From Erpobdella octoculata (lineage: Eukaryota; Annelida; Clitellata; Hirudinida; Erpobdellidae), in assembly GCA_963978895.1 (NCBI GenBank), contig OZ022243.1:10349396-10413395 (forward strand): a DNA stretch of 64,000 nt. Direction: 5' to 3'. Of the stretch, positions 1 to 33,760 are shown piece after piece. Numbering within the stretch: position 1 is the first letter of the stretch; every line of letters starts with the position of its first letter. The position numbers and the translations under genes were made by a program. A model generated the notes under the pieces. The model was not told where the DNA came from and did not search any database. It worked only from the letters and a program-made list of their open reading frames with translations.

Positions 1-933
1 GCCGAGTTAGGATGCTGCACTAAAACAAAAGCAACATTACAAGTCAAACCAGGGAAACAACCGATATTTAAAGGCCGACGCTCTGTGCCTTTTGCAGCTA
101 AAACCGTAATTGAAGAAGAGTTAAACCGATTACAACAACTAGGGGTCATCACTCCTGTGAACCACTCACAATGGGCAGCACCGATTGTAGTCGTGAAGAA
201 AACGAATGGAAAGATTAGACTCTGTGCTGACTTCTCAACAGGTTTGAATGATGCACTGATGCTACACCAACACCCACTCCCAACAGCTGAAGAAATTTTC
301 ACTAAACTGAATGGTGGTAAAAATTTTTCTCAAATTGATTTTGCAGAAGCATATTTACAGGTAGAAGTTGATGAACACTCCAGAGAACTACTCACCATCA
401 ACACACATAAGGGGCTATACACATTCAACCGTCTTCCTTTTGGAGTAAAGTCAGCTCCTGGTATTTTTCAACAGATAATGGATACAATGATTGCAGGTCT
501 AGAAGGAGTGACAGCGTACTTTGATGATGTGATTGTTACAGGTGCAACCATCGAAGAACACAATGACAACCTGAAAGCACTCATCACTAGAATCCAAGAA
601 TATGGATTTCGATTAAAAGTTGAGAAATGCAACTTTAGCATGCCCCAAATCACATACCTGGGACATGTCATCTCGAACAAGGGACGTCAACTTGATCCAA
701 AGAAAGTGAAGGTCATTCAAGATATGCCAATTCCAAAAGACATCACTCAAGTTCGTTCATTTTTGGGGTTGATAAATTATTATGCAACATTTGTTTCGGA
801 AATGCGTTCACTTAGAGCACCACTTGATGAGCTACTTAAAAAGAACACAAAGTTCTACTGGTCACCAGAATGTCAGAAAGCATTTGACAAAACGAAGCAG
901 ATTTTGACATCTCCTACTAACACACTACGATGA
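1..933 (+). pseudogene. gypsy pol: reverse transcriptase part
   Basis: The frame is open from the window edge through the first ATG-like codon at 85, so the start lies upstream. RT motifs are in order: KIRLCADFS in the fingers, SQIDFAEAYLQ with the first catalytic Asp, LPFGVKSAP, and the YFDD catalytic box near 517-528. The thumb follows with a YLGH motif and SFLGLINYY. The reading frame is lost near 925, where RNase H should begin. The enzyme would copy element RNA into cDNA. It is typical of the family but broken here. Confidence 0.9.
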
Positions 934-1134
934 GAAACAAAGTGTCGTCCTGGCTGCAGACGCATCAGACTAAGGAATAGGAGCAGTGCTCTACCACAGA
1001 TATTCCGACGGATCAGAAAAAGCTATAACACACGCAAGTCGCAGTCTCACAGATGCCAAATAGAAAAGGAAGCGCTTGCCATCATTTTTGCAACTCAAAA
1101 ATTTCACAGGTACGTATATGGCAGACCATTCACA
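934..1134 (+). pseudogene. gypsy pol: broken RNase H start
   Basis: Between the two long frames, RNase H residues can be recognised only by switching frames. The catalytic region around ADASD is followed at once by a TAA stop near 970, and a further small deletion lies near 1060. These breaks separate RT from the RNase H and integrase frame, so the copy cannot give a continuous Pol. Confidence 0.75.
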
Positions 1135-2670
1135 TTGTTGACCGACCATAAACCTCTTCTTGCAGTCTTCGGAAATAAGGCAGGAATTCCAACGTTCAGA
1201 GCAAACCGTCTCCAACGCTGGGCCCTCACATTGAGATCATATGACTTTAAAATTGAATACAGAAGTACGACATCCTTTGGTCATGCAGATTCACTATCAC
1301 GACTGATAGCGGATCAGAACACAACAGAGGTAGACAAAGTGATAGCCAAAATAAACAAAGATGTCGATGCTTTATTCATAAGAACTATTAACGCACTTCC
1401 TGTTAGTCAACCAGAGATTTGCACAGCAACAACAAATGACGAGAAGCTACAACTCATCCACCAAAACTTACAAACAGGAAGCTGGCCAAAGAAACCTTCA
1501 AAACACATTTCCCAGTTGTGCACATTGAAATCTGAATTATCCACACAGAATGGATGCATCATGTTCGGAGAAAGAATAGTTGTTCCTGACAGTTTACAAG
1601 AACGCATGTTACAGAAGCTTCACAAAGGTCATCCAGGAATTTGTCGAATGAAATCACTCGCAAGAGAACACGTGTATTGGCAAGGCATAAACAATGACAT
1701 CGAAATGTTAGTAAGAAGATGCACCCAATGTCAAATGGCAGCAAAAAGTCCAAGCCATGAAACTCCTTGCAACTGGACTCCAACAACCAAGCCATGGGAA
1801 AGACTGCATGTGGACTTTGCAGGACCAGTAGAAGGTAAGATATATATGATCCTAGTAGATTCTTTTAGCAAATGGCCGGAGGTAGTCGAAATGCAGAGTG
1901 CATCAACACAAGCAACAATACTGGAACTACAAAAGATCTTTTCCAGATTCGGCTACCCTAAAACATTGGTTTCCGACAATGGCACTCAATTTACATCCAC
2001 AAATTTTGAAGATTTCTGCAGAAAATATAACATTGTACACCTTCGATCTCCACCATACCACCCTCAATCTAATGGCCAAGCAGAACGTTTCGTTGACACC
2101 TTCAAAAGGGCACTGAAAAAACTAAAAGGAGAAGAACCACTAGCAGAGGCTCTTCAAACTGTCCTGTTTACATATAGAACAACACCCTGTTCAGCAGCAC
2201 CACAAGGTAAAGCACCAGCAGAAAATCTCTTGGGGTTCAAACCAAGAACAATTTTAGAACAACTACACGCCCAAACAAATAAAGAAAAAGAGGCTGAGCC
2301 TCGGAAGAGTTTCCATAAAGATGAAACCGTGTATGTAAGGGATTTTTGTCCAAATCGACCACCTTGTGTGCCAGGTAAAATTTTAAAGAGAGAGGGACGG
2401 GTCGTGTACCAAGTGTTGGTTGAAAACATCGTTTGCAAACGACACATAAATCAGATACGCCACAGGATAGAAAATCACAGCACACTTTTCGACACGTTTT
2501 ATCTGCCATTTACGAAACAGATTAACAACCAGAAAATAGATACGCCAAGCACAAGGGTAGATCGAAACAATCACACGCTCCCGACAATGAGACCCAACAG
2601 ACTTCGCAAACGACCAAAGAGGCTCATCATGGATACAAGAGTAAAGAAGTATCATCTAAGTCCTAACTGA
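1135..2670 (+). pseudogene. gypsy pol: RNase H C-terminus and integrase
   Basis: A 511-residue open frame. It opens with the RNase H connection (LTDHKPLLAVFG, then HADSLSRL). Next is an integrase HHCC zinc region (HKGHPG, then CTQC) and a DDE core with HVDFAG near 1807, SDNG near 1972 and QAERF near 2077. A basic C-terminal domain ends in VCKRHINQIRHR. Integrase inserts element cDNA into the chromosome. The frame is long and well conserved, but upstream damage makes it non-functional as part of Pol. The stop lies 7 bp before the 3' LTR. Confidence 0.9.
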
Positions 2671-2677
2671 AGGGAGG

Positions 2678-4383
<1,706 letters not shown>

Positions 4384-4436
<53 letters not shown>
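4384..4436. repeat. (TA)n microsatellite
   Basis: About 53 bp of AT repeat separating the 3' ends of a family A copy and a family B copy that face each other. Confidence 0.98.
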
Positions 4437-4438
<2 letters not shown>

Positions 4439-4690
4439 TAGCGGGGGCACCCGGCGTTGCCCGGGGTTTTTAGAGGTTTACCTAATGCGTGTCTTTTTCG
4501 CTCCCGTTTCCTTCCCGCTCCAGGTCGTTATCCGTTCCCTGTCGCTTTCCCGCTCATTTTTTCGCTCTCAGTTCTCCCCCTAGATCCGATTTTACATACA
4601 TACATACATATATTCATACATACATACATACATACATACATAGATACATACACAGTTCCGCTCCCCGTCGTTATCCGTTCCCTGTCGCTT
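4437..4690 (-). mobile_element. Helentron-like family B, 3' fragment
   Basis: On the minus strand the end reads CCGGGCAACGCCGGG, then TGCCCCCGCTAGT: a 5-bp hairpin and a terminal CTAG next to (TA)n. Inward lie the family's repeated CGGGAACGG-type blocks and an (ATAC)n stretch at about 4596-4650. The fragment truncates the left side of the LTR element that follows. Confidence 0.6.
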
Positions 4691-4960
4691 TTGACTGTCG
4701 AAATTTCGTTTTGACCCAAGAACAAAATAGATGGTTGTCTCATGAAGAACTATCTCAAGTAGCTGATAATTATGCGGCTGCTCATGTTCCATACCAGTCA
4801 TCGTCTTTTCGCCAAGTAGTCAAATCAGTTTAATTAACCGTCAGGTCGATTTAAGATCTGGCCGTTGTTTTGGCTGTAATTCGCCAGGCCATGTAAGGAA
4901 AAACCATCCGAAACGAGAGGTTTCGCAGGTCGCACCATCGGCTTATATCAATTGTTGTAG
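4691..4960 (+). pseudogene. gag C-terminus with zinc knuckle
   Basis: Two frames must be joined. The first gives NRWLSHEELSQVADNYAAAH up to a stop near 4833. The next gives a knuckle CFGCNSPGHVRKNH. The spacing is CX2CX4HX4 followed by His, where retroviral-type knuckles carry Cys. Such knuckles bind element RNA in Gag. The substitution and the frame break argue for decay. The start is lost at the junction with family B. Confidence 0.6.
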
Positions 4961-5042
4961 TATTGGTAACGAACCTTCTCATCCATCGTGTCCGGGAAAT
5001 GATGTACTTCATAATCCTATTAAATTTTATGATAAGTCATTT

Positions 5043-5615
5043 ATGAAAATAAAAATAAGTAATATCCCACTTGTTGTTGCCTTAATAGATAGTGGGGCGG
5101 AAATCTGCTGTATAAGGGCAGATTTGCTTAGATCCTTGGAATTGGGTTTTCCGAGAAAAATTAAGTTATGTGGGTTAAGTGGCCAGCCACAGCTGGTGGA
5201 TGTTGTGCAAGCACCTGTTATTTTAGGAGCAGTAGATCCTAATACTACCAATATAGCTCCTAAATTTTTGGAATGGTTTGCAGTTGTTCCCCATTTACAC
5301 GAAGAAGCAATCATTACCCCTAGGGTAGCAGAATTAATGCAGACTATTGCCTTACATAGCCTGCCTAGCCCAACTTTGGCGTCTGATATAAAAACAAAAT
5401 CTTTTCTTGAAAGCTCACTGGATAAGGTGAACTCCGACCTAAAAACACAGGAAGTTGAAGTGATGACCAATCAGCCAGTTCTTGATTCACTTACACCAGT
5501 TTGTGTAGAGGGAGTTACAGAGGAAATAGTGCCCGAGATGCAAGTTGAGAGCAAGGCTGTTCACATGGATCTTCCGGTCTCATCCACATCCGATCATATT
5601 CAGAAGAAACTGTAA
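5043..5615 (+). CDS. retropepsin-like protease ORF, ends at TAA before myosin
   Basis: A 190-residue frame starting at ATG 5043, or possibly open further upstream. IPLVVALIDSGAEICCI near residues 9-25 holds the DSG catalytic triplet of retroviral-type aspartic proteases. The hydrophobic strand PVILGAV at about residue 58 fits the second conserved part. The rest is an acidic linker of unknown role. The frame ends in TAA (5613-5615) at a place where myosin similarity has already begun (KKL, then SEYDD). The following 850 bp stay in this same frame. It looks like a single ORF interrupted by a CAA or CAG to TAA change. Confidence 0.7.
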   Translation: MKIKISNIPLVVALIDSGAEICCIRADLLRSLELGFPRKIKLCGLSGQPQLVDVVQAPVILGAVDPNTTNIAPKFLEWFAVVPHLHEEAIITPRVAELMQTIALHSLPSPTLASDIKTKSFLESSLDKVNSDLKTQEVEVMTNQPVLDSLTPVCVEGVTEEIVPEMQVESKAVHMDLPVSSTSDHIQKKL

Positions 5616-6475
5616 TCTGAGTATGATGACATCACCGTTCGTCTGGACAACGAAAGGTCAAAGTTCTCAGTAATTAACAAAAAGCCCAGAAAATTCGATC
5701 AAAGCTTGACCGAAGTAAAGGCCATCTTTGAGAGGTTGACAATTGCAAGAGATAACTTGGAGAAGGATCTCAGAGAAAAAGAAACAAAAATTCTCAACCT
5801 GACTCGACAAGTTGATGGGCTGAACAAAGATTTGACCGAATCAAACAGAGCGAAAAGTCAACTGCAGAGAGAATTTGATGACCTGGTTTCTTCTAGAGAT
5901 GACGTCAAAAAGAATGTTCACATATTAGAAAAAGACAAGAAAGCTCTTAAAACTCAGGTGGAAGCCCAGAAGCAGATGATCAAAGAGCTCGAAAAGGAAG
6001 TTCAAGGAACCAAAGAGGCCAAGTTGAGATTGGAAGTGAATATGAAAACCTTGAAAGATCAGTTGATGAGAGAGACGCAGTCAAGAGAGGAAATGTATAA
6101 AGAAGGTAGAAAAGGTTTTCTTAAAAAGATAAGAGACGTGGAAGCTAAACTTGAAGAAGAGAGGAGACAGAAGCAGCTTGCAACGAATGCCCGGAAGAAT
6201 GTTGAAGGTAATTTCAAAGCTATGGAGGAACAACTTGCTGATGCTCTGAAAGTCAAAGATGTGACTGTGAAGCAGTTCAAACGTTACCAGGTCCAGATCA
6301 AAGAATTCATGCACGAGATCGAATTTATTAGTGTAACCAAACAAGAGATATCAAATGCCAGTAAAGAAAGAAACAAAAAATACAAGCATATTGAAGTTGA
6401 ACTTATGCCACTTCAGAAAAATCTGGCAACTTCAGAGAGAGCCAGAAAAACTCTACATGGAGACTACGAACAAGA
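5601..6475 (+). pseudogene. myosin-II heavy chain tail fragment (coiled coil)
   Basis: About 290 residues in the same frame as the upstream protease ORF, split by one TAA. The sequence is a continuous heptad coiled coil with hallmarks of non-muscle/smooth myosin-II rods: REKETKILNLTRQVDGLNKD, a SSRDDVKKNVH block, EAKLRLEVNMKTLKDQ, ARKNVEGNF and SERARKTL. No introns interrupt it, so it came from processed mRNA. There is no motor head. Similarity stops near 6475 and an unrelated tail follows to a stop at 6701. It is flanked by LTR-element sequence on both sides, which suggests capture by the retroelement; a processed pseudogene inserted in the element is the alternative. Confidence 0.8.
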
Positions 6476-7228
6476 TACCTATGAGCGTCATTATAACACC
6501 CGTAAGAAATATAATTCTTTGTTGCTGCTTTCCATGGGGACCATACATTCTGATCATAACTCTCTCTTTTATCTCACGAGCCGCCGATTTCCTCTCCCGA
6601 ATTGGGGAGTGGTCTCTCGCCACGGAGAGTTAGACGACATTTTTTTACATGTCGTAATTATGTTTATTATTATGTTTATTATTTACTGTTATAAACTTTG
6701 AAAATTTGTTTTCGAGCATAAGCCCAGAGGCACATTGTACTACTTGTATTTCTAGGTGCATAGGTTTTCTTTTTTGTTGTCTTAGTTGCAGATCGTTGTG
6801 ATATTCTATAATTAATGATATTGTTGAAGTAGTTGAACTTCTTTGATATGACGTGATGATGATTCTTTCGTTAATACAATTCAGACCGGTATGGGATTAA
6901 ACTTGGATGGGTCGTGCTGGTTATATGGGTAGTTTTACTGGTGGGAGTAAAAGTTACTTTCAGGAAGGACATCTCCAGTTTAAAGTCGACCTTGAAGCCC
7001 TGGTAGACACGATACATCGACAAACGAACGCCCATTCTTCATCCAGATTATCTACAAAACTCTACTCCGATTCCACCCACTCCTCATCTTCCTCGTCGTC
7101 CTCTTCGATGTCCCCGACCTGGAAGCCTTGGTAGGCGCGATACATCGACGAACGGACACCCATTCTTCATCCAGTACTGTGAAAGATAACTTTTAAGATA
7201 TTGAAACACTGTTCAACATCTTCGTTTT
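6476..7228 (+). other. LTR-element internal DNA, no gene recognised
   Basis: From the end of myosin similarity to the purine tract. The open frame runs on to 6701 without family likeness, ending in hydrophobic residues. A Ser-rich 75-residue frame at 6907-7134 looks spurious. A 50-bp block with GATACATCGACAAACG is repeated (near 7009 and 7140). Confidence 0.5.
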
Positions 7229-7411
7229 GAGGGGGAGTTATGTCAGGGGTCGCTCTAACGGACCTCCTGACAAGTGTATCTTGCACCCGTCGACCTGTCT
7301 AGACTCTCAGTCTAGACAGAAACCTAGACATTAATTGGCAGACGTTGTTTTCTTGTTGTTTGTTGACGTGTTTCCTGAGGCTATATATATAGCGCTTTGA
7401 ACCCCGCCAGT

Positions 7412-8512
7412 ACTTTTTTTTTCTTATTGTTTATTGTTTATTGGGCATACAAAAACACGTTAAAGAAACACATAAAAATTGAAATAAAAGCATGCAACAA
7501 AAAATGAATGAGTAGTGCCCAAAAGGAACATCCGAAGAGATGAATCTCGCTTGAGGATGACCAGTGCAGATGAAACATTTACAAATAATAATAATACAGG
7601 TACATACAATACAATAAATTTAGAATGGTAAAATAACTGAAATAAATTACTAAGATGAACAAAATGACAAAATTTAACATTTAATAATATACAATATACC
7701 TAAACAATACACGTTCGAATCTGAGATGATAGAATATATTATAATTTTAATAAGTGAGATTTAAGACGAGATTTAAATAATGAAATGGACTCAGAGGACT
7801 GTATTGAAATAGGGATGACTGAATATGTACGCGGACCTAAACATTTAATAGAGAAGGTTTTTAGTCTTGTGTTTGAAAATTCTGGACGGAAAAGATTAGA
7901 TGATCGCAAAAAATGAGTATGAATATCGGACGACTTTAGGAAGAAATCATGAAAGGATTGAGGTAGAGTAGAATTAGAATATTTATACATAAAAGAACCA
8001 ATTTGAAACAGATTGACTTGATAAATGTTTAAAAGCTTATGTTCAGTAAATTTTGACTTACAAGAAGAAAGAGGATGTAAGAAAAAAATAATACGGATGA
8101 GCCGTTTGAGCAAAATGTGTAAAGAAAGAAGACGAGTTGGGTAATTAGAAGCCCAAACAATATTGCAGTAAGAAATATAGGGAAAGACAAATGCATAATA
8201 CAACATAATACAAGTTTTTGTGTCTATAAAACGACGTAATCTATACATAATTCCAATATACTTAGAAACTTTAGATTTAACATGCTTAATGTGATCAGTC
8301 CATGTTAAATGTTGATCAAGAAACACACCTAAAAATCTATATGAGGTGACACGGGTAATAGAAACACCAGAAATGCTGAGACATGACTTTGTAATAATAG
8401 ATTTACTCTTTGGATGAAATATGATATAGTTGTTTTTTTTTTACATTTAAAGAAAGCTTATTGGCACAAAACCGATCATAAATACATATGAGACCATTAT
8501 TAACGCTGTGTA
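7412..8512 (-). mobile_element. 5'-truncated LINE inside the LTR
   Basis: On the minus strand it ends in a poly-A-like run (poly-T at 7411-7419 on +). It carries the C-terminal part of a non-LTR reverse transcriptase and is truncated near 8512. AGTAC flanks it on both sides. It is younger than the LTR element it interrupts. Confidence 0.75.
7739..8458 (-). pseudogene. LINE reverse transcriptase, thumb and C-terminus
   Basis: The 195-residue frame 8326-7739 extends upstream in frame to about 8458, giving SYRFLGVFLDQHLTWTDHIK, the conserved block just after the catalytic core of CR1/L2/RTE-type RTs. YAFVFPYISYCNIVWASNYP and LGPRTYSVIPISIQS follow, the usual C-terminal motifs. The catalytic FADD region is missing because of 5' truncation, so the piece is inactive. 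The exact clade is unsure. Confidence 0.8.
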
Positions 8513-8642
8513 GTACAGTCTAGCTATATAGTATCAGGCGAAGTCCTGCTAGTTTTTACATTTGATTTGCGCTTTATTAAAGTTGTTGTGTTGCCTTTTT
8601 CTTCCTGGTGTTCACGGCATTCCAGCAGGGAAGACTGTGACA

Positions 8643-9491
8643 ACGTGTTTCACCATTTTTAACAAATTTGGTTTCCAGGACCTTAAATGTGGGGTGGACA
8701 ATAGGATTACTTGGTTTTTAAAGTAGCTGCTACTCAAAACCTGTGAATGCTACAAAAGTAAAAATTAGTATTTAGTTTCTACTCTAAAAATAATGATATA
8801 CGTGTTTCACCATTTTTTGAAAATTTGGTTTCCAGGACTTCAAATTTGGGGTGGAAAATAAGGTTATTTGGTTTTTAAAGTAACTGCAACTCAACAACTA
8901 TAATTGCTACAGATGTAAAAACTAATACTTAGTATCTACTCAAAAAAAAGATACACGTGTTTCACTATTTTTTTAAACTTTGGTTTCCATGACTTCAAAT
9001 GTGAGGTCAAAATAAGGGTTATTTGATTTTAAAATAACTGCTACTCAACAACTGCAAGCAATACAGATGTAAAACTTAGTCTTTTGAGGTTTTGTGCCGG
9101 TTAAAAGTAGCTGAGTCTAGTTTATCACCAGTCTGGCCAAGTCGTTATTTTAGGGTCTTCTTACGGGCCAGGCTAAACCTTAAATCAAGGTGGTACGGGC
9201 CGAGGTTTTTCACTAAGCATATAGACATTTTAGTGATTTTAGGGTCTTCAGACGGGCCGGGCCAAACCTGAAGTCAACGTGGGACGGGCCGAAGTTTTTC
9301 ATCAAGTAAATAGAATTTCTAGGCCTGTAAAAACGGGCCGGGCCCAGATTAGTCAGGCCGTGCTGGGCCAGGAAATTTGGTTTTGAAACGGGCTGGGCCA
9401 AGTTGTCGACGAGCCGAGCCGACACCTATGGATGCACGGTTCAAATTCTCTAATTTCATACGAGCGAAGCAGATACGGGCACTGCTAGTAT
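8643..9491 (+). mobile_element. Helentron-like family A, 5'-truncated copy
   Basis: Same unit as at 2974-4384, beginning inside a ~155-bp monomer directly after the LTR. It runs through the GACGGGCC boxes to GAGCGAAGCAGATACGGGCACTGCTAGT and a short TA tract. The terminal CTAG is intact. Confidence 0.65.
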
Positions 9492-10079
9492 ATATATATT
9501 TATATATGATGTATAAGTGGTGGGCCGACTTTTGATATGGAATTCGGAATTGATCGGATTTCTATTTCAACTGATTAATCGGCATCCGGCATGAACACCC
9601 TACGAATTCAAATAGTATTAAAACCTGTTAATCTAATTAATCATAAAATAATTAAATATCCCCGTTAAATACTTTTATAATAACTCTTTTATGTATTTGG
9701 TTAAATCATCATGTCTAAAAAATTTTAAACAACATATTGATGATAAGCAAGCATCAATACTCTTGAGTTGTGGAAAAGTTTTGTTGTATTTGAATGGATG
9801 TTCCAATTTATTCACAATTCAGCTCATTATTGAGACATATTAGCTTTTTGTTTTCATGTGCTTAAATTTAATTTGTATCAAGTTTTTTAATACTTATTTT
9901 TTCAATTTTAAATGTATATGTCAAAAATTTTTGAGATTTTTGATGAAGCTAAAACTTCAGTCTGGGAAACCTAAAATTCCAAAGCCCCTTATTTGGACAC
10001 GCAATTGCTATAATGTCGAGTTGTGCAATGTGAAAGAAAACCAATTTGTACATAGATTTAAGCAAATTTTTATTTACAG
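9492..10079. other. intronic DNA, no gene seen
   Basis: AT-rich. A motif GGCATCCGGCATGAACACCCTA near 9580 resembles the end of a decayed hAT element, but no partner end or duplication was found. It leads up to the acceptor TTTACAG of the exon at 10080. Confidence 0.5.
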
Positions 10080-30982
<20,903 letters not shown>

Positions 30983-30994
30983 GTCAAATTTGAT

Positions 30995-31127
<133 letters not shown>

Positions 31128-31282
31128 GGAACGTACTTAGGAATAATATATTCCTTGATACAACATTTGTTGAACGTCCCAGTCCATTGCGAATTCAACA
31201 GTTTCTTTCAAAGTTCTTGAATGCCCGCTATTAGTTTATTTTCCAAACGTTCAAAAATATTTTAAAACTTTTTTTTTATTTT

Positions 31283-31327
31283 GGACTAACTGGCCAGTTT
31301 CGGCTTCTAGTGCCATCATCAGAGTCC
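31283..31327 (-). ncRNA. hammerhead ribozyme-like motif
   Basis: 45 nt on the minus strand. Stem I GGACT pairs with AGTCC; the core is CTGATGA; stem II is GGC with GCC after one extra T; GAA follows; stem III is ACTG with CAGT over a 2-nt loop; then the cleavage-site T. Order and pairing match a minimal type I hammerhead. PLEs are known to carry such ribozymes. The extra T next to stem II and the very short loop may reduce or abolish activity. Confidence 0.6.
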
Positions 31328-32454
31328 GTACAGTAAAATCGAGAAACGTTTATAACCGAACAAAAAAGTTAAATTGAAAACCTATCTACTAAGCAATATG
31401 CCACGCCCTCACAAATTCAGTCAAAAAAATTTTTAAATACGAAACTGTTGAAAAAAGAGTTTGAATAATAAAACCTCAAAACCTGCCATCAATTCATAAA
31501 ACTATACCTTTAAAGTACGCTAACCGCCACAAACGTTAAACTACAAACTGTCAACAACCAAGGAATTGATACAGAAATACATTGTACCAAAGTATTTTAA
31601 CCAATTTTCTACGAGTGGTAATTTTAATATAGTCAAGAAGATGACGAAAATCAATAAATTTACTATTGGACTGATCATTTCCGTTTTGAAAGATTTCGCA
31701 GTTTTTATCAGTTATATCTGTGACCAATTCAGTCTTATTTGAGCACTCCTTTATGTGATCTTTTTCTGAACAATCAATCCCAGAATTGTTTTTCGCAAAA
31801 TCAGCCTCAGAATCACTTTCAAAGTTATCAAGCAGTTTGTAGTATGATTTTTTCCATGAACAAATGCTAGTTGAACTTCTTCCGAAAAGTTCAATTAATT
31901 ATCAAAACATTCACTACATGATTTTTTTCTATCAGTTCTCTGTTTTTTATTATTGTACTCTTTGGGGCATTTCTCTGTTAACATATCAGATAATAAAACC
32001 AGAAATGACACAGGCTTTTTAGAGCCATGGTTTTTTTAAATTTAATCTGGTTGTCCATCCCATCCGCATGTTAGAATGTTGAGAAGCTCCAAGTACGAAT
32101 TCACTTTTTTCCAGTAAGACTTTCATTAACTGTTTTTTCTTTCATCTTTGAAGCCAACTCCTGTTCCTCGATGTCTGGTTTCTGATTACCACATTTTCTC
32201 ATTAGTTTCTGGTCTTTCCAGTTAGATCGGTCAATATTTTCATTACCACTTTCTTTTGTTGTATGATCGTGTCTTTGCAAAACAGTCTCTTTGCTAACTG
32301 CAAAAGGTTTGTCCGCTGTTGAACCAACATGGAGTTGTAATATATTAAAGAAGCGTTTTTCTTAAATATTGATGCTAGGTTTTTGTTTGAGAATCATGAG
32401 AGCCTCGGTTACTCGTACGTGCCTTGGTTCAATGTCAAATAAGAATTTGTCTTG

Positions 32455-32590
32455 TCAATATATTGTTAGGATTTTCTCGGAAATGTGCTGCAATGCTGCC
32501 TCTTTGTAGGTGCATAGTCAATCTTCTTGAAAGACTTGTCCTAGTTTAGCCTATGTACGTCGCAGCCGTTTCGTGATGATGGGACACTTA
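32455..32590 (-). pseudogene. GIY-YIG endonuclease domain of PLE
   Basis: ATYIG, a stop, TRTSLSRRLTMHLQRGSIAA and HF read on the minus strand, giving the YIG, Arg and His features of the GIY-YIG nuclease that nicks DNA for PLE insertion. The VVYEFKCP phrase just upstream is the usual start of the domain, in another frame. Confidence 0.75.
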
Positions 32591-32712
32591 AACTCATAAA
32601 CAACATATTTATGCTGCACGGATTTTACCTTCCGAGAAAAGTTGTTGCACAGATAATTAAACTGCAAACATTTTGAAGTTTATAAAAGATATTGAACTGA
32701 ATTTCTGAATTT

Positions 32713-33225
32713 TTAATTTATAATGTTTTTAATGATTGCGTAGTTTTCATGCATCTGAGATTTGTAAAACAGTTTCAAAGCTGTTTTGTTATTATTTTCT
32801 TCTGAGTTTTTTATTTTTAATATTTTATTTTGGAACCTTCTCACAACCTCATTGATCATGCTGTTAGTGAAGTTGTTATTTATCAGTAGAATCTTTATTT
32901 TCAAAACTTCTGCGTGGAATTTTTCAATGTTATCTGTAGCATGGCGAGCTCTTTCCAGCATGTTCAAAATGACGCTCACTTTGTATTTTTCAGGCGAAAA
33001 TCCATTTGCATTGAAAGTTTCTCCATGATTGGTCGGTTTTTGATAGGTGTTGAGCTCTAATCTTTCACTACCTTGTGTCACCAATGTATCAAGAAATGTC
33101 AAACTACCTTCATGATTTAACTTCAGAGTAAACTTTAAAACTAAATTAAAACCGAGTAGTTTTCTAAGTCTGAGTTTTTTATGACTTTCACAAAGCACAA
33201 AAATGTCATCCACTCTATCTGACAT
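32713..33225 (-). pseudogene. PLE reverse transcriptase, C-terminal part
   Basis: SDRVDDIFVLCE holds the catalytic aspartates, with Arg-Val before DD where PLEs usually have Tyr-Val. The next block, SLTFLDTLV then TYQKPTNHGETFNANGFSPE, is typical of PLE thumb regions. 170 residues, open. Confidence 0.85.
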
Positions 33226-33760
33226 ACAACTGTGGCTTTTTAGACAATTGATTCAAGATTTCCTCTTCTAATATTCCCCATATAGAAGTTAGCAAGCTGT
33301 ATGATTCGAAGCAATATGGTGCTATTATTTTATTAATTTTGGTGTTGGAATCTGAGAATGTGTAGGTTTCAACGGATAATTTGGTTCATGTATTTTTACG
33401 TTTCCGTAAAGATATGCAGGTTCAAATCCTCTAATAATCTGAGGAAACTGGTTTTTCAATTTCAGAGTGAAATTAGCAGCCATAATCAATTTGTTTGCTT
33501 TTTTATTGTCATCTGTTGAATCTCTCTTTATTCTTTTACATTTTGAACTGTCAGAAATGCTGGCATCAATTTCTTCAAGATAGTCAATCTGATTCATTAA
33601 CACATAGATATTTGATTTATCAGCTTTTCTAACAACTATGTTAGTGTTTTCTTTCAAAGACCTTAAACATTCTCTATTAAACAGCACCGCATATTTAGCT
33701 GCAACAACCTTAATGAAACTTTGTTCAAGTTTACGGTAACTATTTCGAATAACTCCAATT
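33225..33760 (-). pseudogene. PLE reverse transcriptase, N-terminal part
   Basis: ENTNIVVRKADKSNIYVLMN matches the conserved KADKG-type block of PLE RTs, and YGNVKIHEPNYPLKP matches the FYGLPKIHK region. After a stop at 33325, LANFYMGN can be read in another frame near 33290, so about 150 residues of palm domain are missing between. Confidence 0.8.

Larger units (their letters stand above)
4691..8642 (+). mobile_element. LTR retroelement with captured myosin sequence
   Basis: Remnant LTR element: a gag C-terminus with zinc knuckle, a retropepsin ORF, a myosin-II tail segment in the same frame, about 760 bp without recognised coding, a purine tract (about 7229-7238) and a 3' LTR. Reverse transcriptase, RNase H and integrase are not recognisable. 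The left side is cut off by family B DNA. The LTR carries a LINE insertion. Confidence 0.7.
7229..8642 (+). repeat. purine tract and 3' LTR, split by a LINE
   Basis: GAGGGGGAG at 7229-7238 is followed by TGTCAGGGGT at 7241. The right end CTGTGACA at 8642 mirrors the TGTC start. A TATA-like CTATATATATAG lies near 7380. The LTR is interrupted at about 7411 by a minus-strand LINE and resumes near 8510, so its own length would be about 300 bp. A 5-bp AGTAC repeat borders the insertion. Confidence 0.7.
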
